A stretch of DNA of 64,000 bases from Phellopilus nigrolimitatus. Its lineage: Eukaryota > Basidiomycota > Agaricomycetes > Hymenochaetales > Hymenochaetaceae. A model generated the notes under the pieces. The model was not told the origin of the DNA and did no database searches. It saw only the letters and a program-made list of their open reading frames with translations. The stretch is from positions 98,699 to 162,698 of the forward strand of contig JAJOHG010000060.1 in the NCBI GenBank assembly GCA_021029095.1, read 5' to 3'. Of the stretch, positions 21,395 through 30,965 are shown piece by piece; within the stretch, counting starts at the first letter, position 1, and the number at the start of each line of letters is the position of its first letter. The position numbers and the translations under genes were made by a program.

Positions 21395-22936
21395 TCACGC
21401 AGCCGCACGCCAAAACATCCGTATGCGGCCTACGAACGATACCCTGCTCCTCTCCGCTCCGGCGTCCCTCCACTCCGCACGCGCATTCTCTCCTGCAACG
21501 TCCTCCAAGACTGCGGGAGAAGCGATCCCGACGAAGCGCTTATGGATTGCGTGCTCCTCCGCCTCGAAGACGGCCCACGGCGCGGGCGCCGGTGGGGGCG
21601 GGGGCGGCGTGCGCTTGGCCGGGCGTGGGGCGTGCGCGAGCGGCGTGGAAGCTGGAGGGAGCGAGGGGCCCGCAAGGGGATGTGTGTGCGCTGGCATAGG
21701 GAAGGTGCGCGGGTAGCGCCCTCTGCATCCGTCCGGGTTCCAGAGGACAGGCAGAACGTCGAAGGGCTTGGGCGATGTGAATGCGAACTCGGAGACAGCG
21801 GGTTGAGCAGCCGCGCTTTCCATTTCGGCGAGCAGCGAACTCGCGGTGTCCAGCGCTTCAGGCTCCGCGCTGCAGCAGCCGCTATTTTCCATCTCCGTCT
21901 CCGAGGCAAAAGACGTCGCAGGCGACTCTCCATCTACACTTGTGGCGGAGACATCAGGGCTGGCAAAGCTCTCAATGCTGACCGACATCGACGAATCTTC
22001 TCCGTCCGACGTGCTCGAGATAGAGAAGATGCGGTCGCTGCGCGGTGAACCACATTCAAATGCAGCTGCAGCTTCATGTTCGGACACACCGACCATCGGC
22101 TGCGTGGGCGGTACGATGCACACGCTGGGTGGATCCAATATGTCCAACTTCGTCTTCGGCGCGCGTGAGTCGAGGAGTGCATGCAAAGAGCCATCTACGA
22201 GCGTTTTCGTCTGGCGGACGAGGGAGTTAAGCCGCTTCAGCGGTCTGGAGGCCGTACTAAGCGAAGTCGGGGAAGAACAGGGACTCGGAGGAGGGGATAG
22301 GAGCAGAGTGTGGTGGGCGCCGAGAGGGCGGTCTGTGCCCTTCTGGTCGAGGAGGCTGGCATTCCCGGGAACGGGCGATACCAGCCCGCAACGGTCGTCT
22401 CTGAGATTCAGCGAATCGAGTTCAGATGCATGGCCGGTTTCACGAACGGAGTCAGCGAGCAACGGCTGCGTGGTCGGTGGGGCGTGCAAGCTGGAAGAAA
22501 GCAGAGGCTCGGACTCTGATAGCGGCGGCAAGTACTCGGACACCTCCACAAGCTCTCGCGCAGGCTCCACGTCCGCGGTGCAAGGTGTCGCAAGCGACTC
22601 CCCATCCGCGTCAGCCCGCGCAACGTCAGAGACGGCGACACTCCCGAGGCTGACCGACGTGAACGAGCCCGAAGCGGCGGAGCAACAGTCAAGGCACTCT
22701 GAGCCGTCCGACATGCTCGAGACCGCAAATAACCGAGGTTCAGATCCCGGTTCGCATTCTTCAGAGCCAACGAGCGTCGGCTGCACTGGCGGTATGATGT
22801 ACACGCTGGGAGGCGTCAGAGCCTCCTCCTTTGGCTTCGGCGCGTTGGAATCGATGAGGGCGTGCAGAGAGTTGTCTACCAGAGTCTTCGTCTGACGGAC
22901 GATGAGATTCAGCCTTTTCAGCCGGATGGAGGTCAT
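21395..22936 (-). CDS. Internally duplicated low-complexity protein, 513 aa
   Basis: Single-exon frame from ATG 22936. Residues about 5-80 and about 233-310 are a repeat: LKRLNLIVRQTKTLVDNSLH against LKRLNSLVRQTKTLVDGSLH, then ALIDSNAPK / ALLDSRAPK and PPSVYIIPPVQP / PPSVCIVPPTQP. The Ser/Glu/Asp-rich stretches that follow each unit also correspond (AVSSMSDGSE / SISSTSDGED). The C-terminus is Pro-rich (PPPPPPAPAPW) and ends in a basic segment. The LKRLN.LVRQTKTLVD units look helical. No known domain. Start chosen because no upstream in-frame ATG precedes the TAG near 23056. Function unknown. Confidence 0.75.
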   Translation of the reverse strand: MTSIRLKRLNLIVRQTKTLVDNSLHALIDSNAPKPKEEALTPPSVYIIPPVQPTLVGSEECEPGSEPRLFAVSSMSDGSECLDCCSAASGSFTSVSLGSVAVSDVARADADGESLATPCTADVEPARELVEVSEYLPPLSESEPLLSSSLHAPPTTQPLLADSVRETGHASELDSLNLRDDRCGLVSPVPGNASLLDQKGTDRPLGAHHTLLLSPPPSPCSSPTSLSTASRPLKRLNSLVRQTKTLVDGSLHALLDSRAPKTKLDILDPPSVCIVPPTQPMVGVSEHEAAAAFECGSPRSDRIFSISSTSDGEDSSMSVSIESFASPDVSATSVDGESPATSFASETEMENSGCCSAEPEALDTASSLLAEMESAAAQPAVSEFAFTSPKPFDVLPVLWNPDGCRGRYPRTFPMPAHTHPLAGPSLPPASTPLAHAPRPAKRTPPPPPPAPAPWAVFEAEEHAIHKRFVGIASPAVLEDVAGENARAEWRDAGAERSRVSFVGRIRMFWRAAA

Positions 22937-23019
22937 GCTGACGTGCGTTGGAACGGGGAGGAGAAAAGATAGGAGGAAATCAGGGCGAGCAAATCGAGTA
23001 GCTTTTATGGCCCACTGGT

Positions 23020-23074
23020 CGATGAGGCTGGCATAGCTGGAAATAAGCGGTGCCTACCATGGCCAGCCTCATCG
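23020..23074. promoter_or_regulatory. Perfect 13-bp inverted repeat upstream of the duplicated-protein gene
   Basis: CGATGAGGCTGGC at 23020-23032 is followed after 29 bp by its exact complement GCCAGCCTCATCG at 23062-23074, 84-138 bp upstream of the ATG at 22936. It could form a hairpin in the leader or be a dimeric factor site. The left arm also belongs to a block repeated inside the coding region. Confidence 0.5.
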
Positions 23075-23795
23075 TTCTCTGAGAATGACTACCATGGACT
23101 TGCACGGACAGCGTGTTGTTTACGCTCAGCGTCTGAACGCGACATAATTACATCGAGGAACGCATTCGGCAGCATTGATTGTCTCGCATTGTATACCATA
23201 TTCGACACATGAATCGAGCAGGAGGCCCTGATACCGATTCAACTCAGAAAAGGTTTTGTGCAACTGCATAAAAGATGTTAGACGGTCCGGACTTGGGGTC
23301 AGCTTCAGTTTGATTCATCGTACCAGCAAACTGCTCGTGCTATATAAGAGACATTGACTCCAAGCTCTCATGCAAGACCTAGTAGGCAAAAAAAGCATAT
23401 ATCGGTCGTCGTCTTTAGAGGCCGTGGATGCAGAGCGTTGCGGCAAGCGAATCGAAGCTGGCCAGCTTCGTTGTGAACGCCAGTACGCACGTGCGGCAAG
23501 CTCCCGCCTTCGCAAACCGTCTGCGCATAGGCGAACCAAACATATTGAAGTGATTAGTCTATTGAAAATATTTACTACAACATGTGCTATTTCAGAGAAT
23601 AGACAGTGGCACCAGCCGATATGCACTGAAATCTCACCGAGTCCGAATCACGATGTGAATTCATTCATTCTAATCTGACCTGTGACTGCTATTATTTATA
23701 GGTCATAATTACCCTAGAAATAGAGTCAACTTAGATGTTCAGGCCTGTCTCTGGAATGGAAAGATGTTCGGACGAGCGAGTTGCCGCCACTTCCC

Positions 23796-23821
23796 GGGGG
23801 GGGGGGGGGGGGGGGGGGGGG
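23796..23821. repeat. Poly-G tract, 26 G
   Basis: Run of 26 G after TTCCC. As at 3985, it lies just before an AT-rich ORF segment. Confidence 0.9.
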
Positions 23822-23895
23822 AGAAACTTGGTAGAAGAAATGTTATGGTTCAATCTAAGTGCTCGACTCATAAATTACATGTCTACCCCACTCGC

Positions 23896-24384
23896 TTAAT
23901 GGTCATTGGCTGCCTGTTTCTTTACAATATTGATAAGCTGGCCAAGTCCTCCCCACCAACGTTTATTGGCCTCCGCCCACTTAGCTCTGCTCTTCTCTAT
24001 TGCTTCACGTGTTTCTGCTGCAAATAGCTCATCTGACTCTGCTCTACGGGCTTTGTGCAGACTCATGCCATCTTTAAGTGTTCTTTTAATTTGCTTTTCT
24101 TCCTTGTATCTGTCTCCACTTAAGTCCCTTGCTTCAAGTCTTTGATACAGGATCTTGGCTCCATAACTTGCAGATTCTGTAGAGTCTGCTGCTTTCAGAA
24201 GTTGATCCTGGAGATTCAGCTCCACAAATGCACCCTTCATATTTTCACTGGTGCTGTCCAGAACCCGACCATAGTCTCCGACAGCTTGTAAATATTTTGT
24301 GGTCAGTGACCATGCTAGAATTCGGCTATCTAAATGCAAATTGTCAAGAGGGAAGTTAAAGGAGTTGTCTGTGTTGGTCTGCAT
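23896..24384 (-). CDS. Hypothetical AT-rich protein, 162 aa
   Basis: Open frame from ATG 24384 (MQTNTDNSFNFPLDNLHLDS). Polar and helical by composition; ends ...ANKRWWGGLGQLINIVKKQ and ANDH. A splice acceptor (AAGACAG at about 24420) with in-frame codons behind it suggests an upstream exon, but I could not find one that reads through. The family is not recognised. Base composition is clearly lower in GC than the neighbouring genes, like the element at 4100-5080. Confidence 0.4.
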   Translation of the reverse strand: MQTNTDNSFNFPLDNLHLDSRILAWSLTTKYLQAVGDYGRVLDSTSENMKGAFVELNLQDQLLKAADSTESASYGAKILYQRLEARDLSGDRYKEEKQIKRTLKDGMSLHKARRAESDELFAAETREAIEKSRAKWAEANKRWWGGLGQLINIVKKQAANDH

Positions 24385-24661
24385 ATTGGAGTCTGGATTC
24401 TGGAAATCTGGAAGCTGACTGTCTTAGTACAAGAACTGGTAATTCATATGATACTAGACAGATATGAGTCTCATAGATGCTCACCTTGCTGCTAAGTGAA
24501 GTTGTTGCTGCAGGAAAGGCTGACAGGAGTGCAATATTATATATAAAATGAGCCTGCAAAGTGGCACGGACAAGTGGCACAACAAATACGATTACATTGT
24601 TACCCATATCCAACTCAGAAGGCATCCCGTGCGTAGCTAGGTTACTGACAAGCATTAGACG

Positions 24662-24808
24662 GAAGATTGTTCGCAAAGCGTGAAGCGTTGCTGTCAAAGC
24701 AGAAAGCGTTGCTGTCAAAGCAGAAAGTGTTGCCTTCAGAGTGTAAAGCGTTGCCGTCAAAGTACGGAATATTGCTCTCAACAAACAAAGTATTGCCGAG
24801 ACCGAGCT
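24662..24808. repeat. 21-bp minisatellite, seven imperfect units
   Basis: Units begin at 24662, 24683, 24704, 24725, 24746, 24767 and 24788, typified by AAGCGTTGCTGTCAAAGCAG. The period is a multiple of three and the unit has no stop in several frames on both strands, so it gives heptad-like open stretches in each direction. None is supported as a gene. Confidence 0.85.
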
Positions 24809-25319
24809 CTAAGCAGCAAGCCGGTATCGAAGGACAGAGGCTCACGAGCACGTGCTGCTGGTCTTTCGCCGTTCCAGACACGCACGGGATGGGCCGTGAA
24901 CTCGACTCGGGATAATGATTGCCTTCGAGACCAAGCGGTGAAGGCACACACGCCGCCACTGTCCACAGACCTTCTCGGAGTCGGGGAGTCCTGGGCCGAC
25001 CGGACAGAAGCGTCCGCTAGAACGCAACGGCCTGCGTGTGCCGCGCGTCTGCGAGTCGGCGCTTTAGCTCGTCGCGCGGAGTCTGTGGATACGCCCTAGT
25101 GGGCGCCTGTGGGCGGTCTGCATTGACTCTGCAAGTATTTCGGTAGCACTGTAGGTCCGAGTGGGTGTGCAGATCCTGTGATCGACGCCCTCAGAATAAA
25201 GCTCCGCATAACAAAAGAGAGGGATTTACTCGCCAATGCAGAACATTTCCTGTACAAGAAAGAAGTCATCCGTGAGAATAGTTTAACAGTGCCGAGCTTC
25301 CTGTTTCATTTCCACGATT

Positions 25320-25349
25320 CCCGGTCTGACTCCGCGCGGCAAACAGCGA
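25320..25349 (+). promoter_or_regulatory. Conserved upstream element of C2H2 family
   Basis: CCCGGTCTGACTCCG followed by CGCGGCAAACAGCGA, one mismatch from the copy at 2332-2361, ending 46 bp before the ATG at 25396. Similarity with the other gene continues upstream (GTACAAGAAAGAAG). Confidence 0.5.
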
Positions 25350-25395
25350 TTCTGCTGACCTCGCCGTCGTGTTTGTTCCTTCGAGTCGGACCACG

Positions 25396-26427
25396 ATGGC
25401 GTACTGCGACCGATGTCAGCGTTCGTTCCTCAATGACAGTGCGCTGGACCAGCACGAAAGGGACTCCGGCAACCACTGGATATGCTATAAATGCGATCTA
25501 GATTTCTCTACCACGATCTGGCTTGAGCAGCATTACGTTCAGAGTCCCAACCACTCATACTGCCGCAGCTGCATGAAACATTTTGACGACGACAGTGCTT
25601 ACGTGTATCACTGCGTCGATGTGCATTACTACTGCAGTGTGCACCGGTGTTTCTTCCAGTCCCCCGAGAGCCTCCGTGAGCACTACAGCGAAGACCACTG
25701 CTACTGCGAGATCTGCGACCAGGACTTCGTCGATGTCGACGACTTCATCGACGACTTCCTTCAGCACAAAGAGAACAACCAGCCCGTTTGTTCCGCGTGC
25801 ACGAGGATATTCTCATCGAGCGAGGCGTTGACGGACCATAATGAAAGCTCGCACAACTACTGCCGCGACTGCAAGCGCTTCTTTAAGACGCCCGCGGGCC
25901 TCCAGACCCATTGTGCCTCCTCTGTTCACACGCCGCGCACGATCGCGTGCCCGGGGCGCAAGTGCCACAAGTCATTCGCCTCCCACTCCGCGCTCATCAT
26001 GCACTCGGAGAGCGACACATGTCCGTCGGGCGTTACGCGCAAAGCCGTCAACGCCTTTGTCGCGCGCATCGACCGCCAGAACATCATCACGAACCCCGCA
26101 CGCATGATCGCGGGGCCCGCCGGCTACACGATCCCCGTGGAGACGGAGTACTGGGCGACCGCGGAGATGTACAACGGTCGTGCTTTTGAGTGCTTTTTGT
26201 GCCTCGATACGTTCCGGACGCTAAGCGCGCTCGACGCGCACCTCAAAAGCCTGCGCCATCTGGCGCGTATATATCGCTGTCCTGGAGCCGAGTGTCAGCG
26301 CGAGTTTCCTGCGCTTAGTGCGCTCTGGCAGCATGTCGGTAACGGAGCGTGTGGCATCGGGGGAAACAGGCAGGTCCAACACGTGATGGACAGTCTGACG
26401 AGCGGAATGAAGGCCATTGTATTGTGA
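25396..26427 (+). CDS. C2H2 multi-zinc-finger protein, 343 aa (paralogue C)
   Basis: Intronless; ATG in the family context ACCACGATGG. Finger layout as in the gene at 2417, but here the third unit keeps its CX2C (YCRSCMKHF). The fifth unit has an acidic insertion (VDVDDFIDDFLQHK) that lengthens its finger. Two CX4C units end in Cys (CPGRKC, CPGAEC). The conserved linker reads FVARIDRQNIITNPARM, and the C-terminus is NRQVQHVMDSLTSGM. Coding and 3' flanking sequence are closest to the gene at 2417. It lies about 1 kb upstream of, and in the same direction as, paralogue D. Target unknown. Confidence 0.9.
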   Translation: MAYCDRCQRSFLNDSALDQHERDSGNHWICYKCDLDFSTTIWLEQHYVQSPNHSYCRSCMKHFDDDSAYVYHCVDVHYYCSVHRCFFQSPESLREHYSEDHCYCEICDQDFVDVDDFIDDFLQHKENNQPVCSACTRIFSSSEALTDHNESSHNYCRDCKRFFKTPAGLQTHCASSVHTPRTIACPGRKCHKSFASHSALIMHSESDTCPSGVTRKAVNAFVARIDRQNIITNPARMIAGPAGYTIPVETEYWATAEMYNGRAFECFLCLDTFRTLSALDAHLKSLRHLARIYRCPGAECQREFPALSALWQHVGNGACGIGGNRQVQHVMDSLTSGMKAIVL

Positions 26428-27317
26428 AGGACAAGTCGACGGCTCCTGAAAAAATAACTGTATTTGTATTTCATTTCTATGCTTTTTGAACAAACTCCTT
26501 TCTTTTCGAGATTCACTTCACATGCCTTCATTTTGGTATATTCGACATACTCCCTCGGGTTCTCATGGTTCTGCAAATGAAGAAAAGACAGTTGTTTTTG
26601 ATCTACTTCTAAGAAATACTATACTTTATCTCACGTTGTACTCAGGTATTGAATGTATGGCATATGTATGGGTATATCGCCAGAAGAGCTCATCGACAAT
26701 AACCTTGATTAGGGTTTCCGGAAACCCACTTCGTGGACGACTCAAAAAGCTTAGGAAAGTTTAGCATATCTCAGCCGCGCTGACACTCATCCTCAGGCTT
26801 CGCATCGAATGGGAATGGACTCGGGATCCTCGTACGGATCGTTTTCGCTTTAGCGACGGCGTGCCAAATTGTTCATGAACGCAAGTATATGGTGACCGCT
26901 GACGGAACGACAGGAAAGCGCTGGGCTGAGAGGCTGCGATAAGCAAAAAAAAAAAAAAAAAAAAAAAAAAACTCACTTGGAAGCCTGACAAGCGTACTGC
27001 AACAACAGAAGGGGTCTTTAGTATGGATACAAGCGCACGTTAGCAGATGATCAGCCAACCTTATTCAAAGGTTTTCCCTTTTAATTTTAGAAGAGAATAC
27101 TTACATTGAAGAAGGAATGCTATGCAAGCGCATGAAGCGCAGCCACAGACGGCGCTGGAATCACGATTGGCGCTCTCGGTTCCTCGGCGGCAATGGTGTG
27201 CAAGATTCGCCTCGTACTCACAACAAAGCACTCGCTCCGGTAAATTATTTCGAGTCGAAAAAAGGCAAGAAATTGCGCTGGCGACAGGTTCGAAAATATT
27301 CCATGAGCTCGTCCAGT
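26428..27317. other. Spacer between paralogues C and D
   Basis: The first 100 bp match the 3' flank of the gene at 2417. A poly-A run of 27 A lies at 26945-26971. From about 27170 the sequence matches the region upstream of the gene at 788 (for example CGCCTCGTACTCACA). No separate gene is seen. Confidence 0.6.
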
Positions 27318-27348
27318 CCGAGTCTGACTCATCACGGCAAACGGCGAG
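27318..27348 (+). promoter_or_regulatory. Diverged upstream element of C2H2 family
   Basis: CCGAGTCTGACTCATCACGG followed by CAAACGGCGAG, 49 bp before the ATG at 27398; same position and core (TCTGACTC, CGGCAAAC) as the elements at 2332 and 25320. Confidence 0.45.
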
Positions 27349-27397
27349 CTCGCTCATGGACATAAAATTTTCACCTTGCTGCACTATCCAGACCACG

Positions 27398-28426
27398 ATG
27401 GCATACTGCGATCGATGCCGTCGTCCGTTTCCCCACCCCAGGGTTTTGGACCAACACAAAAGGGACTCGAAGAACCACTGGATGTGCTATAAATGTGATA
27501 AAGATTTTCTTACCGGGACCGGACTCAAGGAGCACTACGTTCAAAGCCCAAGACATTTCTATTGCCAGATTTGCGACGAGCACTTCGATTCCGACAACAC
27601 ATACTGGAATCACTGCACCAATGAACACCACTTCTGCACCCAACATCGTGCCATTTTCAATACCTTAGAGGGCCTCCGCCAACACCGCATCCAGAGCGGG
27701 GATCACTACTACTGTATACTTTGCGACTATCCCTTTGTCGACCAGGACGACCTCCTCGAACACGGAGAAGAGTGGCATTACGTTTGCAGGACATGTATAA
27801 CGATCTTCGCCTCTGCCAGCGAGCTATTGAGCCACAACGACTGCACCCACTGCTACTGCTACGACTGCGGCCGCCGCTTCCAGACGCGCGCGAACCTCGA
27901 GAGCCACCGCGCCTCTTCCACCCACACACCGCGCACGATCGTGTGCCCCGGGCGCAACTGCAGGAAGGCATTCGTCTCCGTTTCCGCGCTCATCTTGCAC
28001 GCGGAGAGCGGTGGGTGCCCGTCGGGAATTACTCGCCAGGCCGTCGACGCCTTTGTCGCCCGAATGGACCGCCAGAACGTCATCACGAACCCCGCGCGCA
28101 TGATCGGGGAGCCTGGCGACTATGGGCCCCCCGCTGAGACGCGGTGCTTGGTGTCCCACGCCACGACATGGAACGGCGTCGCTTATGAATGTTTCCTGTG
28201 TCGCAACGAGTTTGCGACGCTGCGCTCGCTAGATAGGCACCTCAGGAGCCCGCGCCATCGGGAGCGCATCTATCGCTGCCCCGGACCCGGATGTGGGCTT
28301 GAGTGTTCCGCGCTTAGTGCGCTTTGCCAGCACGTCGAGCGCGGGGGGTGTGGCATCAAGACGAACAGACAGGTTCAAGACATAATGGACAGGCTGACAA
28401 GTGGCATGATGGCTATAGCTATCTAA
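27398..28426 (+). CDS. C2H2 multi-zinc-finger protein, 342 aa (paralogue D)
   Basis: Intronless. The frame is open 276 bp further upstream, but family alignment places the start at MAYCDRCRRPFPHP. Same series of finger-like units; closest to the truncated gene at 1-788 (FNT.EGLRQH.IQSGDHYYC, RTIVCPGRNC, SGGCPSGITRQAVDAFVARM). The last unit has lost the usual Phe (ECSALSALCQH). It ends NRQVQDIMDRLTSGMMAIAI. As with its paralogues the number of fingers suggests nucleic-acid binding; the target is unknown. Confidence 0.9.
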   Translation: MAYCDRCRRPFPHPRVLDQHKRDSKNHWMCYKCDKDFLTGTGLKEHYVQSPRHFYCQICDEHFDSDNTYWNHCTNEHHFCTQHRAIFNTLEGLRQHRIQSGDHYYCILCDYPFVDQDDLLEHGEEWHYVCRTCITIFASASELLSHNDCTHCYCYDCGRRFQTRANLESHRASSTHTPRTIVCPGRNCRKAFVSVSALILHAESGGCPSGITRQAVDAFVARMDRQNVITNPARMIGEPGDYGPPAETRCLVSHATTWNGVAYECFLCRNEFATLRSLDRHLRSPRHRERIYRCPGPGCGLECSALSALCQHVERGGCGIKTNRQVQDIMDRLTSGMMAIAI

Positions 28427-29737
28427 AGAATGGATTCCTAGGTGTGTTTACGTTGTTGCCTATCTATCTCCCAGCGCATTCCGCGCTTGTTTTTAAATCT
28501 ACTATTGACGCTTTGGGGGACTCTCCTTTTCCCATGAAATGCATCTTCACCGTTCACTAGTAAGTTAGCGTGTCACCCACCACTATGTCGACAGACACAA
28601 TTCTCTGTAAGGACACCTTCTCTTTTTTTCTATCAGTTAAATTCGGATAGAGGATCCTTCGTTTACCTTCTAATAGTCAGTATGTCTCAAGTTGTACTTG
28701 TAGCTATACATTACATAGTCATATTTGTCTCGAGCAGGGCTCGGAGACGCAGCCTCAATGTTTCGCGAACGGCCTTCGAGAGATTTCGCAATGACTATTA
28801 TGGCGAGAACGTATTTTGAGCAAAAAAAAAAAAAAAAAAAAAAAAAGAGCGGAGTCTGGAGCGCTCGACCCGCTGCTCATCGTCGTCTTCGAAGTTGAGA
28901 AAGGGTTTGCGTAGCCCACTTGAGAAGTTTATGTATACATTAACAAGTCGACCCTGATGCGACGATTTTATTTACCACTGCAGTTATAGTCGCAGCACGC
29001 CTTCGCGTACTGCTCCATTGGCGACAACGCCTTTCCTTCTGCTCCCTTCTTCCCCCAGATCGGAAAGAGGGCAGAAAACACGCTGTCAAGACACTGCCGT
29101 CACGGAAGCCAGATTTCTCGATCCGAGCACTTCCACAAGTGAACGCAGGGTGGGAAAAATTGTAAACTGGTCAGACGAGCGGGCCGCCAGTTTCATAGTC
29201 TTGATCTCTCTGAGCCAGATGTCCGTTGTTGGCTAAGGATACCTTCTGGTTAGACGAATCGGCAGAAATTCTCGCGCCACCAGCAGTTGCAAGACGAACG
29301 AAGACAAAAGCAGAGAAGGTGTCATTGCGACCTCGAACGCGCCAGTGACAGTTCTTCTGCTACAATTCCCGTTGTTGATAATGAACAATGCAAAGAAAAG
29401 GTCCAAGAACTGATCCTGCCTTGATTTCCTGTAAGCAGAATCGACATCGGTCGGCGATACGTTATCTCTATTTCCCAATATGCTTAGGCCAACCAGTTTT
29501 TTTTAATAAAAAGAAAAGCGAGCATGGGCCGACGTGTGCCCGCCGTCAGCACGTGATCCAGATACTTATGCCTCGTGGTCGACACGCGCCCTGCCATCTC
29601 CGAGTGCTCCCAAAAATAATACGTACGTATTTATCCTCGTCCCGTCCGCTCATCAAACCCAACCTCCCTTTCACCCCCTCAACCCAATCCACACCCACGG
29701 GAACCCAAGGACGACGACGCCGCCGCCGCCGCCGCCG
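28427..29737. other. Intergenic spacer
   Basis: A poly-A run of 25 A lies at 28822-28846. No gene is supported. The last 100 bp before 29738 are pyrimidine-rich, consistent with a promoter or leader of the next gene. Confidence 0.5.
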
Positions 29738-30965
29738 ATGGCCTTCCAGTACGCCGCCCCGAACAGCCTCGAGCTGCACATCCCGGTCCCAATCCCGACC
29801 CCGCCGACCCCGCTGCCCGTCGTCGCTGCCTACCCGCTCGCCGCGGCTCCGCCCAGCGTCACGCGCTCGCCTGACTCTGGCGTCGCTTTCGTGTGCGCGC
29901 CCGAGTCCGCCGATGCGGACGCGCAAAAGGCACTCGTGCAGGAGTGCGAATCGGAACAAAAACCGGAACCAAAAACGGAGGCGGACCCGGACGACCGCGA
30001 GCGCGCGCTGGAGGACGGGTACGAGCTCGTCGACGCCGATGTCGAAGGCGCGTGCATAAACGGCGTCAGCCTCGAGGTGCGTCCGTCTGCTTCTCCCCAC
30101 CCACGTCCGTCCGGTCCTGACACCGCGCATCTCGCGTTGACACGTCAAGGAGAACGAAAAGACGTTCGCGCTCCTCGCGATGCTCACGCTCCCGCTGAAC
30201 ATCCACAAGCTGCGCGTCGCGCGTGCCTCGGGGCGGCCGTTCGGCCTCAAGAACCCGCGCCGCAAGCTTTCGCAGAGCACGAGCACGAGCACCGCGTCGT
30301 CCGCCGAGGCGGACGGCGCCGCATCCGAGGGCGCAGACGCGGACGCAGTGGCGGCCGCGGCGGTAGAATCAGAGATGGAGACGCTGCACGGCGAGTCGTG
30401 GTACCTCCCCTCCGCGAAGCGCCGTATGCGGCGGCGCCTCGAGCAGGCCGCGCTCGAGCGGCGGCGGCAACTAGAACGCGAGATCGAATACCAGGAGCAA
30501 AATCAGCGACACGAACAGGAGCAGCGCGAGCACATTGAGCACATCCAATACCAAGAAGACGAACGCGCGTGGGCGTACCCGATCTACACCCTGCCCATCG
30601 CGCTCCCGAGCGGCCCGCCCCCGTCGCCCTTCCTCCCCTCCACGACGCCCTTCCCGCCACCGTCCTCCCTCCCCAGCATGCTCCCGCCCGCGCCTACCCC
30701 GTCATCGCGCACGCGGCCTCTCGGGTACATGTACGCCCCGCGCCCGCCTGCCCGCGTGCCGAGCTGCCGTACGTGTTCCTCGCGCAGCGGCAGCGGGTCC
30801 CCGGCGGGTTCTGCAGCCGCGAGCGCGGGGCACTCGCCGTTGCACGCGTATCTCCCGCCCGCGGGCGTGTTCGCCCACCCGGCGCACATCTACTCGGTCG
30901 TGCCAGACTCGCTGCAGGATCAGTATGCGGCCGCAGAGCGCGCGTTCGCCGTCCAGCGTGTGTAG
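29738..30965 (+). CDS. SWY-motif protein 3, 384 aa, two exons
   Basis: Exons 29738-30076 and 30150-30965; intron 73 nt with GTGCGT donor and TCAAG acceptor, phase 0, joining VSLE to ENEKTFALLAMLTLPLNIHK. Exon 1 is Pro-rich then acidic (EDGYELVDADVEG). Exon 2 holds a short hydrophobic patch, ESWYLPSA (SWY at 196-198) followed by a strongly basic then Gln/Glu-rich helix (RRRLEQAALERRRQLEREIE), a Pro-rich segment, and RPLGYMYAP (302-310). These two motifs tie it to the genes at 5631 and 10888. No known domain. Function unknown. Confidence 0.75.

Noticed and set aside
20781..21473. 230-codon hydrophobic minus-strand frame
   Set aside because: Overlaps the end of the real 513-aa gene in another frame and has no family resemblance or splice support.
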